From Lumbricus rubellus (Eukaryota > Annelida > Clitellata > Crassiclitellata > Lumbricidae), in the NCBI GenBank assembly GCA_945859605.1, contig OX243824.1, positions 26,452,355-26,516,354 of the forward strand: DNA of 64,000 nucleotides, written 5' to 3'. Shown in pieces: positions 11,191 to 30,284 of the stretch. How positions within the stretch are numbered: the first letter of the stretch is position 1; each line of letters opens with the position of its first letter. The position numbers and the translations under genes were made by a program. Under the pieces are notes generated by a model. It did not search any database and was not told the origin of the DNA. It worked only from the letters and a program-made list of their open reading frames with translations.

Positions 11191-11690
11191 GCATTTTTCG
11201 GTGGTGCAACTCAAACGCTTATACATTTGACAAACGCAGGAATATTTCTAATCGGCTTTAGGATCTTGTGTAAGTATGGTCACTGTTGTTGTGTTTAAAA
11301 TTTCAGACAAATCCTAAAAGTTTTGACCGAGTTATGACACTCTTTGTTGTGGTCTACTTTATCGTGGACACAGTGTAGATTGTCTGTATCACAGTGCACT
11401 ATAGTGGCCTGTCCCACTTTCCCATCACCCACCCTATAAGAAGTTGTACAGGAAGTTGTATAAAAAATAAAATAAGTCAAATTATATAACATTCTTTATC
11501 ACTCGTAAAAGTAAAAAGTAAAACAAGCGCAGGGATTGAGGAGGGGGGGGGGCAGCTGGGGGGCAGCCCTTTCATTTGGGGGGGGGGGCGGCTGCCCCCC
11601 CTTACCCCCCCCGTAGTTACGCCACTGGACCAATCCGTCCATGGCCCCCCCTCATTGAAAACTGCCATGCTACGTGCCCCCCCCCCCATT
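11190..11690. other. Low-information stretch with a G/C homopolymer MITE end
   Basis: 11190-11540 shows nothing recognisable. 11540-11690 has runs of 8-13 G or C and the phrase GTAGTTACGCCACTGG, a common end motif of MITEs in many genomes; the other end could not be placed. Confidence 0.4.
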
Positions 11691-12534
11691 TGGTCAAGTC
11701 AATCTACGAAATATCTTCGGTGAACCCCCAAAAAATTGCAAGAAAACGTTTTATGACGATTTTCTGGTCTCTTGGGTCTGGTGATGAACATACTAAAAGT
11801 TACAAGAAATCGGTCCACGGCAAGTGGTCTAATTTTGGCGGGAAAAAAGATGGCCGACAATTGGACTAGGCTTGGAATCTGGAAATGATACTGTTAGAAG
11901 CAGATCATGTAACAATGTGCTAACATGCTTTTCTAGACTAATTTGACCCTCCTGAGAACGAAAATCGTGGTTAGCAAGCTTAATTTTTAGCGGTTGCATG
12001 AGAAAACAAGATGGCGGCCAAAATGGCGGTCTATATTTGCTTCAAAAGGTTGCACAGTCGGGTCAATCTACAAAATGATCAAAAAAATCGTAAGAAGGCG
12101 TTTTATGATGATTTTCTGGTCTCTTGGGTCTGGTGATGAACATACTAAAAGTTACAAGAAATCGGTCCACGGCAAGTGGTCTAATTTTGGCGGGAAAAAA
12201 GATGGCCGACAATTGGACTAGGCTTGGAATCTGGAAGTGATACTGTTAGAAGCAAATCATGTATAAATTTGCTAAAATGCTTTTCTAGACTAATTTGACC
12301 CTCCTGAGAACGAAAATCGTGGTTAGCAAGCTTGAATTTTAGCGGTTGCATGATAAAACAAGATGGCGGCCAAAATGGCGGCCTATTGCTTCAAAAGGCT
12401 GTAAGTCGTGTATTGTATGTGATATGAACATGATTTTGTAATTTAAATTAAGATGTTAGGGTTCTAGGCATGCAATGGAATTAAAGACACATATGTGTCT
12501 TTAATTCCATTGCATGCCTAGAACTAATTCTCGG

Positions 12535-12745
12535 GGTCAGTCCATCAAACAGCATGTACATGGGGGTCGGTGCTGAAACGAACGGCTTCATCAACGGTCA
12601 CCAAGAGCAGTCGGCATCGTCCCTCTACGGAAGCCTGGCCAATGGGTACCAGCCGGGACCACACAAACAGTGTTTGCTATCCATAACGCATCACCACCAG
12701 CACCAGCACCACCACCATCAGCACTACCACCACCTGGAGATGGAA
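12535..12745 (+). pseudogene. onecut-like fragment, inverted duplicate
   Basis: Frame MYMGVGAETNGFINGHQ, then SASSLYGSLANGYQPGPHKQ and a histidine-rich tract (HHHQHQHHHHQHYHH). The same segment appears on the opposite strand at 13200-13350 with differences (TNEYLPGPHKQNKG). A His-rich tract following a serine/glycine-rich region is seen in onecut N-terminal halves. No start or splice signal belongs to it; it ends abruptly at about 12745 in unrelated sequence. It is a piece, not a gene. Confidence 0.6.
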
Positions 12746-12852
12746 GTTGTTCGAATATTTTCTGCACCCCAAACGCAGATTACGTTACCCTAGAAACCAC
12801 TGTTTGCACAGCGATGTTTCAAGAGGTAGGGGGTCCAATCTGAATTGATAGT

Positions 12853-13638
12853 GGAAGGGATGCTGTACCTCTTCAGCTCACTGATGATCTTCTGCGCTAG
12901 GTCCTTCGTGTTGATCTTTCCCGTCTCCAGGTTGAGGCGGTTGTGGCAGTGGTGGTGACCGCCCTTGCGAGACAATCCATCAAAGCCCCCGTGGGAGATG
13001 ATCTGTCTTTTAGCGTTCCTGGTCCCATACGAAGGCTGACACCGCGAGGGGGAGATCAGTGCAACGAGAAGAGGTTCGTAGTGTACGGGTTGGGAGTGGA
13101 CGACGACTGGAGGACACGCGACGATGACGATGGAACAGCGACTGGTAGGGGCAGCCTCCTCGGGTGTACAGGTCGTAGGGGTGCGCTGATTGATGCGTCA
13201 TGGATAGCAAACCCTTGTTCTGTTTGTGTGGTCCCGGCAGGTACTCATTGGTCAGGCTTCCATAGAGAGATGATGCCGACTGCCCCTGGTGACCGTTGGT
13301 GAAGCCCTTCGTTTCAGCGCCGAACCCATGCATGTACAATTGTACATGTACATGTTGATCGATGGACTGACCCCGAGACCTGGAATGAACCATTCCTCCA
13401 GCGCCGTTTGATGTTATGCTGTGATGAAGATGATGCTGATGATGATGTGGATGGGTTGGAGGAGAATGGGATTGCGGAAGATGGATTCAATTCGCCTTAT
13501 ACCCCATTCCGCCTCCTTCTCCTCATCCTCCTCCGCCTCCTCCACCGTAGATCCATCTATTTCCGACACACTTTCGCTTGTCATGAGCCCAACAGTCCCG
13601 TTGAAGAACTTCTCAGAAACGTTTCCGATCGCTGCCAT
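12853..13638 (-). pseudogene. onecut-type homeobox gene fragment (N-terminus to start of CUT domain)
   Basis: Reading the minus strand from 13638: MAAIGNVSEKFFNGTVGLMT, an acidic stretch (EEAEEDEEKE), a His/Pro-rich stretch in another frame, GFGAETKGFTNGHQGQ, then YGTRNAKRQIISHGGFDG and GGHHHCHNRLNLETG. It ends in INTKDLAQKIISELKRYSIP at about 12855-12912. That last block is the start of the CUT domain of ONECUT/HNF6 proteins (INTKEVAQRITxELKRYSIPQ in vertebrates). At least two frameshifts occur, and the CUT domain is cut off after SIP, with no homeodomain. So this is a captured, decayed fragment. The identification rests on the CUT-start block and is fairly secure. Confidence 0.75.
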
Positions 13639-14599
13639 TTTACTTTTCTTGCAGTGTCACACGTGCAGAGTTGATTCCATTGCTTTCTGTGACCTTCAAA
13701 ATGATAAGTTAAAGTCCGAATTCATGTTTCTATTGCATGCAGCAATTTCAACATTCTAGCCGCCATTCTTTCCGCCATTTTGGTTTTCTTCCATTACTAC
13801 ATATGTGTCTTTAATTCCATCGCATGCCTAGAACCCTAACATCTTAATTTAAATTACAAAATCATGTTTATATCACATACAATACACGACTTACAGCCTT
13901 TTGAAGCAATAGGCCGCCATTTTGGCCGCCATCTTGTTTTCTCATGCAACCGCTAAAATTTAAGCTTGCTAACCACGATTTTCGTTCTCAGGAGGGTCAA
14001 ATTAGTCTAGAAAAGCATTTTAGCGAATTTATACATGATTTGCTTCTAACAGTATCACTTCCAGATTCCAAGCCTAGTCCAATTGTCGGTCATCTTTTCC
14101 CCCGCCAAAATTAGACCACTTGCCGTGGTCCGATTTCTTGTAACTTTTAGTATGTTCATCACCAGACCCAAGAGACCAGAAAATCATCATAAAACGCCTT
14201 CTTACAATTTTTTTGATCATTTTGTAGATTGATCCGACTGTGCAACCTTTTGAAGCAAATATAGACCGCCATTTTGGCCGCCATCTTGTTTTCTCATGAA
14301 CCGCTAAAAATTAAGCTTGCTAACCACGATTTTCGTTCTCAGGAGGGTCAACTTAGTCTAGAAAAGCATGTTAGCACATTGTTACATGATCTGCTTCTAA
14401 CAGTATCATTTCCAGACTCCAAGCCTAGTCCAATTGGCGGCCATCTTTTTTCCCGCCAAAATTCGACCACTTGCCGTGGTCCGATTTCTTGTAACTTTTA
14501 GTATGTTCATCACCAGACCCAAGAGACCAGAAAATCGTCATAAAACGTTTTCTTGCAATTTTTTTAGGGTCATGTGGTAGATTGACCCGACTAAATTAG

Positions 14600-14925
14600 A
14601 AATACGAATATGGGTACAATGGATATTGGCCCCCCCTATTCGGAAAATTGTATGGGACGTGGCCCCCCGCTCGGTTTTGAAGTTGAGGACTAAAAAAAGG
14701 TCATCAACTTTTTTGGCGGATGAAATGGTATGTTTTTCCCGAAAATTTTGGCAGATGACTAAAAAAAAAGGTCAGCAACTTTTTTGGCGGATGAAATGGT
14801 ATGTTTTTTCCCGAAAATTTTGGCAGATGACTTAAAAAACCTTTTAAAAAAATTTTTTTTCTTGGTTTTCCCCAAGATTTTGGCCCCCCTAAAAACAGTT
14901 CTGGATCCGCCACTGCTGCTAACGT
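14600..14925. mobile_element. MITE-like block with 75-bp tandem duplication
   Basis: Two direct copies (about 14695-14760 and 14770-14835) of a unit with AACTTTTTTGGCGGATGAAA and CCCGAAAATTTTGGCAGATG. The right edge, TTCTGGATCCGCCACTG, is the inverted form of CAGTGGCGGATCCAGAA, a frequent MITE terminus. The left end is not resolved, and the block lies against the fold-back structure. Confidence 0.5.
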
Positions 14926-14944
14926 GACATGTTATTACTTGCAG

Positions 14945-23790
<8,846 letters not shown>

Positions 23791-24089
23791 GGAATAAAAC
23801 TACAATAATATTTCATGCAGAGTTAAATAGCATTTATCGGCATAGTAAATAATGTTCCTGATAAGCTTCTGATCTTCGACAACCATATGCAAGCAAATAA
23901 CGCCTTTCCCTCTGGTAGCATTATACTCGAATTCGAATACCATCTGGCCAACCGATTATTTCTGCTATTTAGAGAACCTTCTGTTTTAATAACAATCAGC
24001 TTACCGGTACCACCGAGAGCTATGCTGCCTCATTGTGTATCCAAGGACGTCGTCCAATACTAGTAGGGTAAAACTGCGAAATTAATTCA

Positions 24090-24290
24090 ATGAAACCCCC
24101 AAAATTGCATGCGATGTTTTGTGATGATTTTATGGCGCATTAGGTCTGGTGAAAAACATAGGCCTACTAAAAGTTGTCAGAAATCGGACCACGTCAATTG
24201 GTCTGGTTTTGGCGGGGGAAGCTGGGCGCCTATTCGACCAGGCTTGGAATCTGAAAATGACACTGTCGGAAGAAAATCACGTAGCGATTA
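24090..24290 (+). repeat. Single unit of the fold-back arm repeat, with a 6-bp insertion
   Basis: Matches the unit in the 11695-14597 arms (GTCTGGTGAAAAACATA, AAATCGGACCACG, AGGCTTGGAATCTG). Where all arm copies read AACATACTAAAAGTT, this copy reads AACATAGGCCTACTAAAAG, an exact gain of GGCCTA. Confidence 0.75.
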
Positions 24291-24623
24291 ATTGTAGTAT
24301 CAGCATATCATTGTTACAAAAAGAAGGCCCTAAAGGTATAAAAAAATCTTCCATACTAGGAACACCAAAAAATTTATCTATTGAACTTATAATAATATGG
24401 TGGCCTTAACAAAACGTTGGCCTACATGGGTGTAGGACACTGTCCCCCCCTTGGACATTATCTTCCCGGACATTATCCCCTCGGACAAAAGCCCTGGACA
24501 TATTCTCCTTCCTCATTTTGCGTAAGACATCCCCTCCGGACAAACCCCCCCTCTGTGCAATTAGTCTGTTTCTTCATTTTATTGATGAGGCTGAATCGCT
24601 CGCAGTGTAAACGTGTTAATGCC

Positions 24624-25084
24624 GTTGTCCCGAAATAGAGTATCCCCCGTATTAACCGTATCCCCCAAATGAAGAGAAGTCGAAAAAGCCGCTTCCGCGT
24701 GTATTTATTTTTGCGAATTAATGTTCATCTGCATTGCTTTGAACGATGACACTAACACTCTAACAGGTATGTTTATTCCTATTAGAAAAAATTCTTGCTT
24801 TGGTTTTGGAGCACTTAGAACATTTAAATCACTTAAGAACACTCAGAGCCACTATATAAATTGGAGTTGCCTTTCTCTAAACATTGCTTAGGGCACTTAA
24901 AACAATTGGAGTCACTTTAATGTTTTTATTACATAATAAATATTTCAATTATACGCATTTTTCAACAAAGTGGATAGAATGGTTTATCCCTCCCGGATAG
25001 TCTAGACCGATCAATTCCATACAGGGGGATAGATTAATTCATCTCCTGGATAATTTTCAGGGGGATAGAATATCACGTGACACC
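24624..25084 (+). mobile_element. MITE with GTGTCACG-type ends, copy 1
   Basis: Starts with TGTCCCGAAATAGAGTATCC and ends with GGGGGATAGAATATCACGTG and ACACC. The inverse copy at 26498-26933 shows the clean inverted termini GGTGTCACG. The two copies face each other about 1.4 kb apart. No coding. Confidence 0.65.
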
Positions 25085-25179
25085 GTAACCGATAAGACTT
25101 GCTACTGCCATTCAGATGCAAGTAGGCCCACCTGTTAGTGTCTGTTATGGCTAAAGCGAAGGGTTGTTAACGTCGCGCT

Positions 25180-25373
25180 ACGCATGCTTCGGCGATGTCT
25201 GCTGTATACATGCTCGTTTGTCCACGCCCCCTCCCCCCCAAAAAGACACCTTCATTTCCCACACTCGAGGAGGGGGGTTCAGATTATTGCCGGGAGAGAA
25301 GGTCGACCCAGAAAGGAGGGAAGAAGATGGATTGAGCCCGACTGCTTAGGGGGAGGATAGAAGCCCCTATTTG
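25180..25373 (-). mobile_element. Fragment of the hAT-like element found at 62619
   Basis: On the minus strand it begins with AGGGGCTTCTATCCTCCCCC, then TAAGCAGTCGGGC and GGTCGACC, collinear with the left end of the 62619-63845 element. Only one end is present. Confidence 0.6.
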
Positions 25374-25941
25374 AGCCTGTTGTTGATAATTAGAGCTGTA
25401 GAACATCCTGCAACCCAGATCAGTCGCCTTCACTAAGACTTCTCCCAATCGCAGCCGAGTACAAACTAGAAAAAGCCGATGCACTGCTATTGTTTTCTAG
25501 TTTGTACTCGGCTGCGATTAATTATTTGAAGAATATCTTTGACTTTGTTCATGGATATGGTGACAAATTAATTTTGACTGCTTCAAGACTATAATGGCGA
25601 AAGGCCGATTTAGAAAACCGGGCACAATAATTTCTCTCCTACTCAGGGAAGGTACATTGTATACGAGCTTCCCGGTGGATTTCTGTCGACCCACGCAGGG
25701 TTAGCCCTACCAAGAACGGAAACCAAACTCTGCCCATGCCTGTAGCCCTATAGAGTTCGCAGCCATGGAGCAGAGCCTCTTGTTAGGCTATAATTTTTTT
25801 TATTATCATGGCATTATGCCGGTGGCGAGCCAAACTGTACAAAGCACAGAAGACGCGCAATCTGACGCTTTGGATGCCGCTACAAACCTATAGCTATGGG
25901 CGGAGTTTATCAGGGGCTAGGATGGGGGGGGGGGGTAATGC

Positions 25942-26190
25942 CCCCCAAGAAGGCCCAGATTCAACTTTTTAACCTTGAAAATTGTATTCTTTTTCGGGGT
26001 TAACCGGATGGAATATGCCGGGCTAAACCCCCCAAGAAGGTCCAGATTCAACTTTTTTACCTTGAAAATGGTATCCTTTTTCGGGGTTAACCGGATGGAA
26101 TATGCCGGGCTAAGCCCCCCAAGAAGGCTCAGATTCAACTTTTTTACCTTGAAAATGGTATCCTTTTTCGGGGTTAACCCCTTAAGAAGG
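25942..26190. repeat. Three tandem copies of an ~86-bp unit
   Basis: Units contain CCCCCCAAGAAGG, CAGATTCAACTTTTT and TTTTTCGGGGTTAACCGGAT. The third unit is shortened. Confidence 0.9.
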
Positions 26191-26497
26191 CCCAGACTCG
26201 GGGTTAGCCCTACCAAGAACGGAAATCAAACTCCGCCCATGCCTGTTGCCCTAGGCCTAGAGTTCGCAGCCATGGAGCAGAACCATTGGTGTGTCTCTTG
26301 TTTTGGTTTGATTTATAGAAAAGCCTACGTGCTTACAGAACACCTAAGTGGCAGAATTTGGGTGAAGTAAAAGGTCACACAGATCTTGGGCTCGACATGG
26401 TGTCACTGTGCTTCAAGGCATACCAGGCGTGGTCCGGAGCATTGAGACGGCTGCCGTCATGCACGCATGGTTGATTTTTCGCTTGGTGACCGAAGCC

Positions 26498-26933
26498 GGT
26501 GTCACGTGATATTATGTCCCACTTAAAGCTATCCGGGATGGATGAATTAATCTATCCCCCGGATGGAATATACCGGTCTAGACTATACAGGGTGGGGGAC
26601 AAACCATTCTATCTCTTTATTGAAAATGCGTATAATTGAAAATGTTATGCTGTGATCAAAATTTAAAGTGACTCTAATTATTGTTTTAAGTGTCCCAAAC
26701 AATGTTCAACGCAATAAGTGTTCTTAACCGTTGTAAATGTTCTAAGTGCTCTAAAACTAAAGGAAGCAAAATTATCTAGTAGGAATATACATAATAGAAT
26801 ATACATTTCATTGTTCAAAACAAAGCAGATGGAAGTTAATTTGAAAAAATAAATAGACGCGGAAGTGCCTTTTTCAACTTCTCTTCATCTGGGGGGATAC
26901 GATTAATACGGGGATACTCTATTTCGTGACACC
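26498..26933 (-). mobile_element. MITE with GGTGTCACG inverted ends, copy 2
   Basis: Ends GGTGTCACGTGATATTATGT and the complement of TACTCTATTTCGTGACACC. Antiparallel to 24624-25084. Nested in repeat family R: copies 1 and 3 of R have no such insert at the corresponding place. Confidence 0.7.
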
Positions 26934-27133
26934 GGCAGCAATCAAGCAGGTGAAATGGTAGGAAAAGAATAATAGAGATTGTAAGATACGCTATAGGCTA
27001 CCTTCACAACACATTAAAAGGTAATCTTGAAGTAAAAGGCGGTTTTAGCAAAAGAGAAAGGTTTGTAGCTTTCTGTTATTTCATAAGGACTTTTTTTAAG
27101 CTACGGAGCTGAAACGATTCGAATATTTGTAAC

Positions 27134-27330
27134 AGGCGCGTATGGGCGTCCGCGCATAGGGACAAAAGGGGCACTTTTCCCTCGGAAAACTAACAATTTC
27201 TAATTTACTAATTAGGTGTTTTCAACAAATTTCTTCGACTTGAGAGTTAATGATCATATCGATGTACAAAGTGAAACTAAGAAGTCTACGTTTAAAAGTC
27301 TATAGAAATAAACATGCTTTTAGATTTCTG
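27134..27330 (+). mobile_element. Partial CATGGGCGCCCGC-family hAT MITE
   Basis: Left end only, TATGGGCGTCCGCGCATAGG followed by a block similar to 10110-10210. The right end is lost. Confidence 0.55.
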
Positions 27331-27482
27331 CCAAACATTCTTCAAGCTCTACTTAGGTCAAGACGTTGACACACTTTTATCACTCATTGGGATTTTCACA
27401 AAAAATGACGTCTCCCCGGTTCAAAAGAATTCATATCACTAGGCCTACTCATAAGCACATTTCTGTAAATTATTGACATGAT

Positions 27483-27914
27483 CATAGTTGTAAAAAACGT
27501 TTTTTCCGTTTTTTATTCTCTCCCAAAAAACGTCGTTTTTTTCGTTTTTTATTTTTCCCATCGTTTTTTATCGTTTTTTCTTTTTTCTTTATCTTTATTT
27601 ATACATTTACTTTCTGTTATTATTCTTCTTAATTTTAATTTTTTCTGGTATTTCTTATGTTTTCCGCCAACTCTCAAGGATCCAACTAACTAAAGTCATT
27701 ATTTCATCGTTTAACATCATCATTTAAGAGATAGCCTACGTGTAGTAGGTTCCTAATCAAGATTTTAGTGGCTAAAATTCGGTTTTAGATGTAGCAAAGT
27801 CAAATTATTTTCCGTTTCCGTTTTTTATCGTTTTTTGGTCGTTTTTTATTTTTTTGAAAAAAACGTCGTTTTTTACCGTTTTTTATTTTGTTTTCATCGT
27901 TTTTTACATCTATG
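27483..27914. mobile_element. hAT-like MITE rich in CGTTTTTT motifs
   Basis: Ends CATAGTTGTAAAAAACG and the complement of CGTTTTTTACATCTATG, flanked by a perfect 8-bp duplication GACATGAT (27475-27482 and 27915-27922). The interior is full of GTTTTTT and AAAAAAC. Non-coding. Confidence 0.88.
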
Positions 27915-27922
27915 GACATGAT

Positions 27923-28430
27923 GAAAGGGCTGTTCGTTTACCACCTCGTGACTATGCCAGATTGCCAGAACAAGAAGGGCCTGTCACACTCTAATGCTTG
28001 TTCTGTGCATGCAATGTGTGTTGGGATGGAAATTAATGACCGGCATGTGTGCTCGTAAGCCCTCGTTATGATTTAGAGACCTCGAAAAGGCTGTGGAATG
28101 CTAGCTGTGTCCAGTTTGTTAGAAATTGTCACCAGCGATTGTCGTGTCTTGTTGCAAATATAGGTTACATTAGCCTAGGCCTATATGAACATTAGTTAAT
28201 AGTTATGCATAAACTTGTATTCAATGATTTTTACACGTTATTTGTAATACAAGACGTTGTCATGTGCGATGATTCACAATCATCCATAAGATATCCAATG
28301 CCCTTATACAGGCCCCGTATAGCAAAACTTCAAAGCCTTTGGGGAACCTCAAGATGTTTTCCAATAATTACTAAATAATGACTGTGTGTTTGTTATACAG
28401 ATTGGCAACTTTCCCTTACTCTTAATAGTA
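27923..28430. other. No recognisable feature
   Basis: Single-copy-looking sequence without coding signals I can support. Confidence 0.4.
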
Positions 28431-28439
28431 GTTATTAAA

Positions 28440-28710
28440 GAAAAAAAAATTCCCTATAGAATCGATCCACACTAGTGCCCAACCAAACGAAATGGGTTTT
28501 TGGTGTTGAGGCGCGGAGTCGGTTTGAGGACATCCAATCTGTGAGGGCCTCATTGCTCGTTGCATGGTGCGGGCGGGTTGCCTCAATGGCTGTGAGTGGA
28601 GGGCAGTGCAGAATAGTTGCCTGTGTGTCAGCTGCATACAGGTGGTGTAAGCTTAGCACACGTAAGATGTTGTGTGTTAGTGTTGTGTGTTCGTTATGAC
28701 GCCCAAGTAA
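28440..28710 (-). mobile_element. LINE reverse transcriptase fragment (CR1-like)
   Basis: Minus-strand frame HHLYAADTQATI (decayed YADDTQ), then EALTDWMSSNRLRASTPKTH and FVWLGTS. DWMSSNRLxLNxxKTxFxWLG is a strong signature of CR1-type LINEs and is also seen at 52570-53016. Confidence 0.85.
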
Positions 28711-28867
28711 CAGAGATGTGTGTGTACATTGTACAACTAACAATATAGGCCTTACTGCTGCCTGGCCGCATTTTAAATGACTCGATTTAGGCCTAGTTGA
28801 GCATTTGCGTCAGCAATACCACACTCAGAGGTACTATTTGGTGGATTTTTCCTTTTGAAAACTGCTA

Positions 28868-28970
28868 TACACGCTAACCGACAGAGTAATGCTTCACTAA
28901 GTTTACTTATAATAAATTATGCTAACCGACAGAGGGTGCTGTAATGCTTCACTAAGTTTACTTATAATAC
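28868..28970. repeat. Two tandem copies of a ~55-bp unit
   Basis: GCTAACCGACAGAG and TAATGCTTCACTAAGTTTAC occur twice in succession; the second copy has an extra GGTGCTG. Confidence 0.9.
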
Positions 28971-29250
28971 GTTAATAGGCTTGCCTTACAAAATGACAAA
29001 AGACGTTCTGCTACATAGGCATCGTCTATTTGACCTCGACAAGAGACAGCCGTAATAATATTGTAGGGGACCGTGTATGACAAGCGTGTATAGCACGAGA
29101 ATGATGGGTTTACCATTAGGCTAATGATAGCGCGCACTGCCTCGCTTGCCAGAAATCACCCCAACCATTTTTTTTTACTTTAAAGCCACTTTTTTATAGT
29201 TGAGGGACACGAGGTGCCACAAGGTTAAACTTTATTTGCACTAATGCATA

Positions 29251-30192
29251 CAAGGTGGGCCATAAAAAGCTAACCCTACGGTTTTTTGCACATTAATCTT
29301 AGCCAGAAGCAATAATTTCGAAATGAAATTTTACAGTCTTAAAGACAATTCAATTTTACACACGATGGCCAGATTTCATCACAATATTTCAAACAGAACA
29401 AAGGTTATATCACTTATTTACGAAAATTAAGTTGACATACCGCAACTTTTGCATGAAGAATTAATTAAAAGTGAAACACGAAGAATAATTTCTAATGTTT
29501 AACTTTGAAATTCTTAGAGTGGGATATAAATTTGAGCCTAATGCAATTTTTGTTGCTGAATATTATAAGCCAGCTTTTCAATGTCAGGTTCAAGATTTGT
29601 TGTAGCCAGAATATTTCGTGTATTCAAGTTTGAATCAGTAGACCGTTAACATTTTTACTTTTAATCAACTTCATGGCGGAAAATACCTGATCATACCTGT
29701 AGGCCCTATGTGCAAACGAAACTACAAACATAACGTTGAGCAAGCGATCACAAGCGTTCAAAATTCACTTTCTGGTAGCATCAGCTAAAATTATATCTAC
29801 CGTCTTCAGTTGGGATGTCCACCGTGGTTAAAAAAAGTAGGCCAAATTGCTTTGATCATATCTCTAAACCTGATGACATATCAAGCTAAAAGTTTCCAAT
29901 TATTTTTTATTTAGAATATTTAGAGAATTGGACCAAGAATATGATTTCATGAGATACAATCGTGTTTTTGTTACTTTTGTTGCGTTTCGTTTTCGAATCG
30001 TCAAAAAACAGTGGGTGGCCTCATTAAAGATGGGATAACTTTTGTTGTGTTTGAAATATTTTTATGAAATAGTGGCCATCATGTGTAAATATGAATTGTC
30101 TTTAAGATTTTAAAATTTCACTTCGAAATTCTTACTTTTGGCCAAGATAATATTATTGGCAAAAAAGTAATGGGTATTTTTTGCCCACCCTG
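29251..30192. mobile_element. Tc1/mariner-like MITE with TA target duplication
   Basis: TA on both sides (29249-29250 and 30193-30194). Inverted ends CAAGGTGGGCCATAAAAAGC and the complement CAGGGTGGGCAAAAAATACC. Inverted similarity continues for ~150 bp (AATTTCGAAATGAAATTTTA, CTTAAAGACAATTCA, GATGGCCA). No transposase left. It ends about 90 bp before the 431-aa gene. Confidence 0.8.
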
Positions 30193-30284
30193 TAGAATCT
30201 AGATGAACTTCATTTTACATTTTGAGTCATGTATTTCAGGTACACTTTGAGAGTGTCATTGTATTCTGACAAAACGAGAAGAGG

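Larger units (their letters stand above)
11695..14597. repeat. Large fold-back structure carrying captured gene fragments
   Basis: The left arm (11695-12495) and right arm (13797-14597) are inverted copies about 800 bp long. Each arm is itself two direct copies of a ~370-bp unit containing TTCTGGTCTCTTGGGTCTGG, AAAAGTTACAAGAAATCGG and CAAGATGGCGGCCAAAATGG. At the inner edge of the left arm is a perfect hairpin (about 12462-12525) centred on GACACATATGTGTC. The interior (12530-13680) holds onecut-like fragments. A lone unit with the same landmarks is at 24090-24290. The type of mobile element, if any, is not established. Confidence 0.85.
25556..27140 (+). repeat. Interspersed repeat family R, copy 2 (interrupted)
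   Basis: Same landmarks as copy 1 (GCGAAAGGCCGATTTA, GAGCATTGAGACGGCTGCC, ACGATTCGAATATTTGTAAC). It contains a tandem repeat block (25942-26190) and a MITE (26498-26933). It lacks the fold-back and CCGGTGTAAAGG insertions of copy 1 and so serves as an empty site. Confidence 0.7.
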
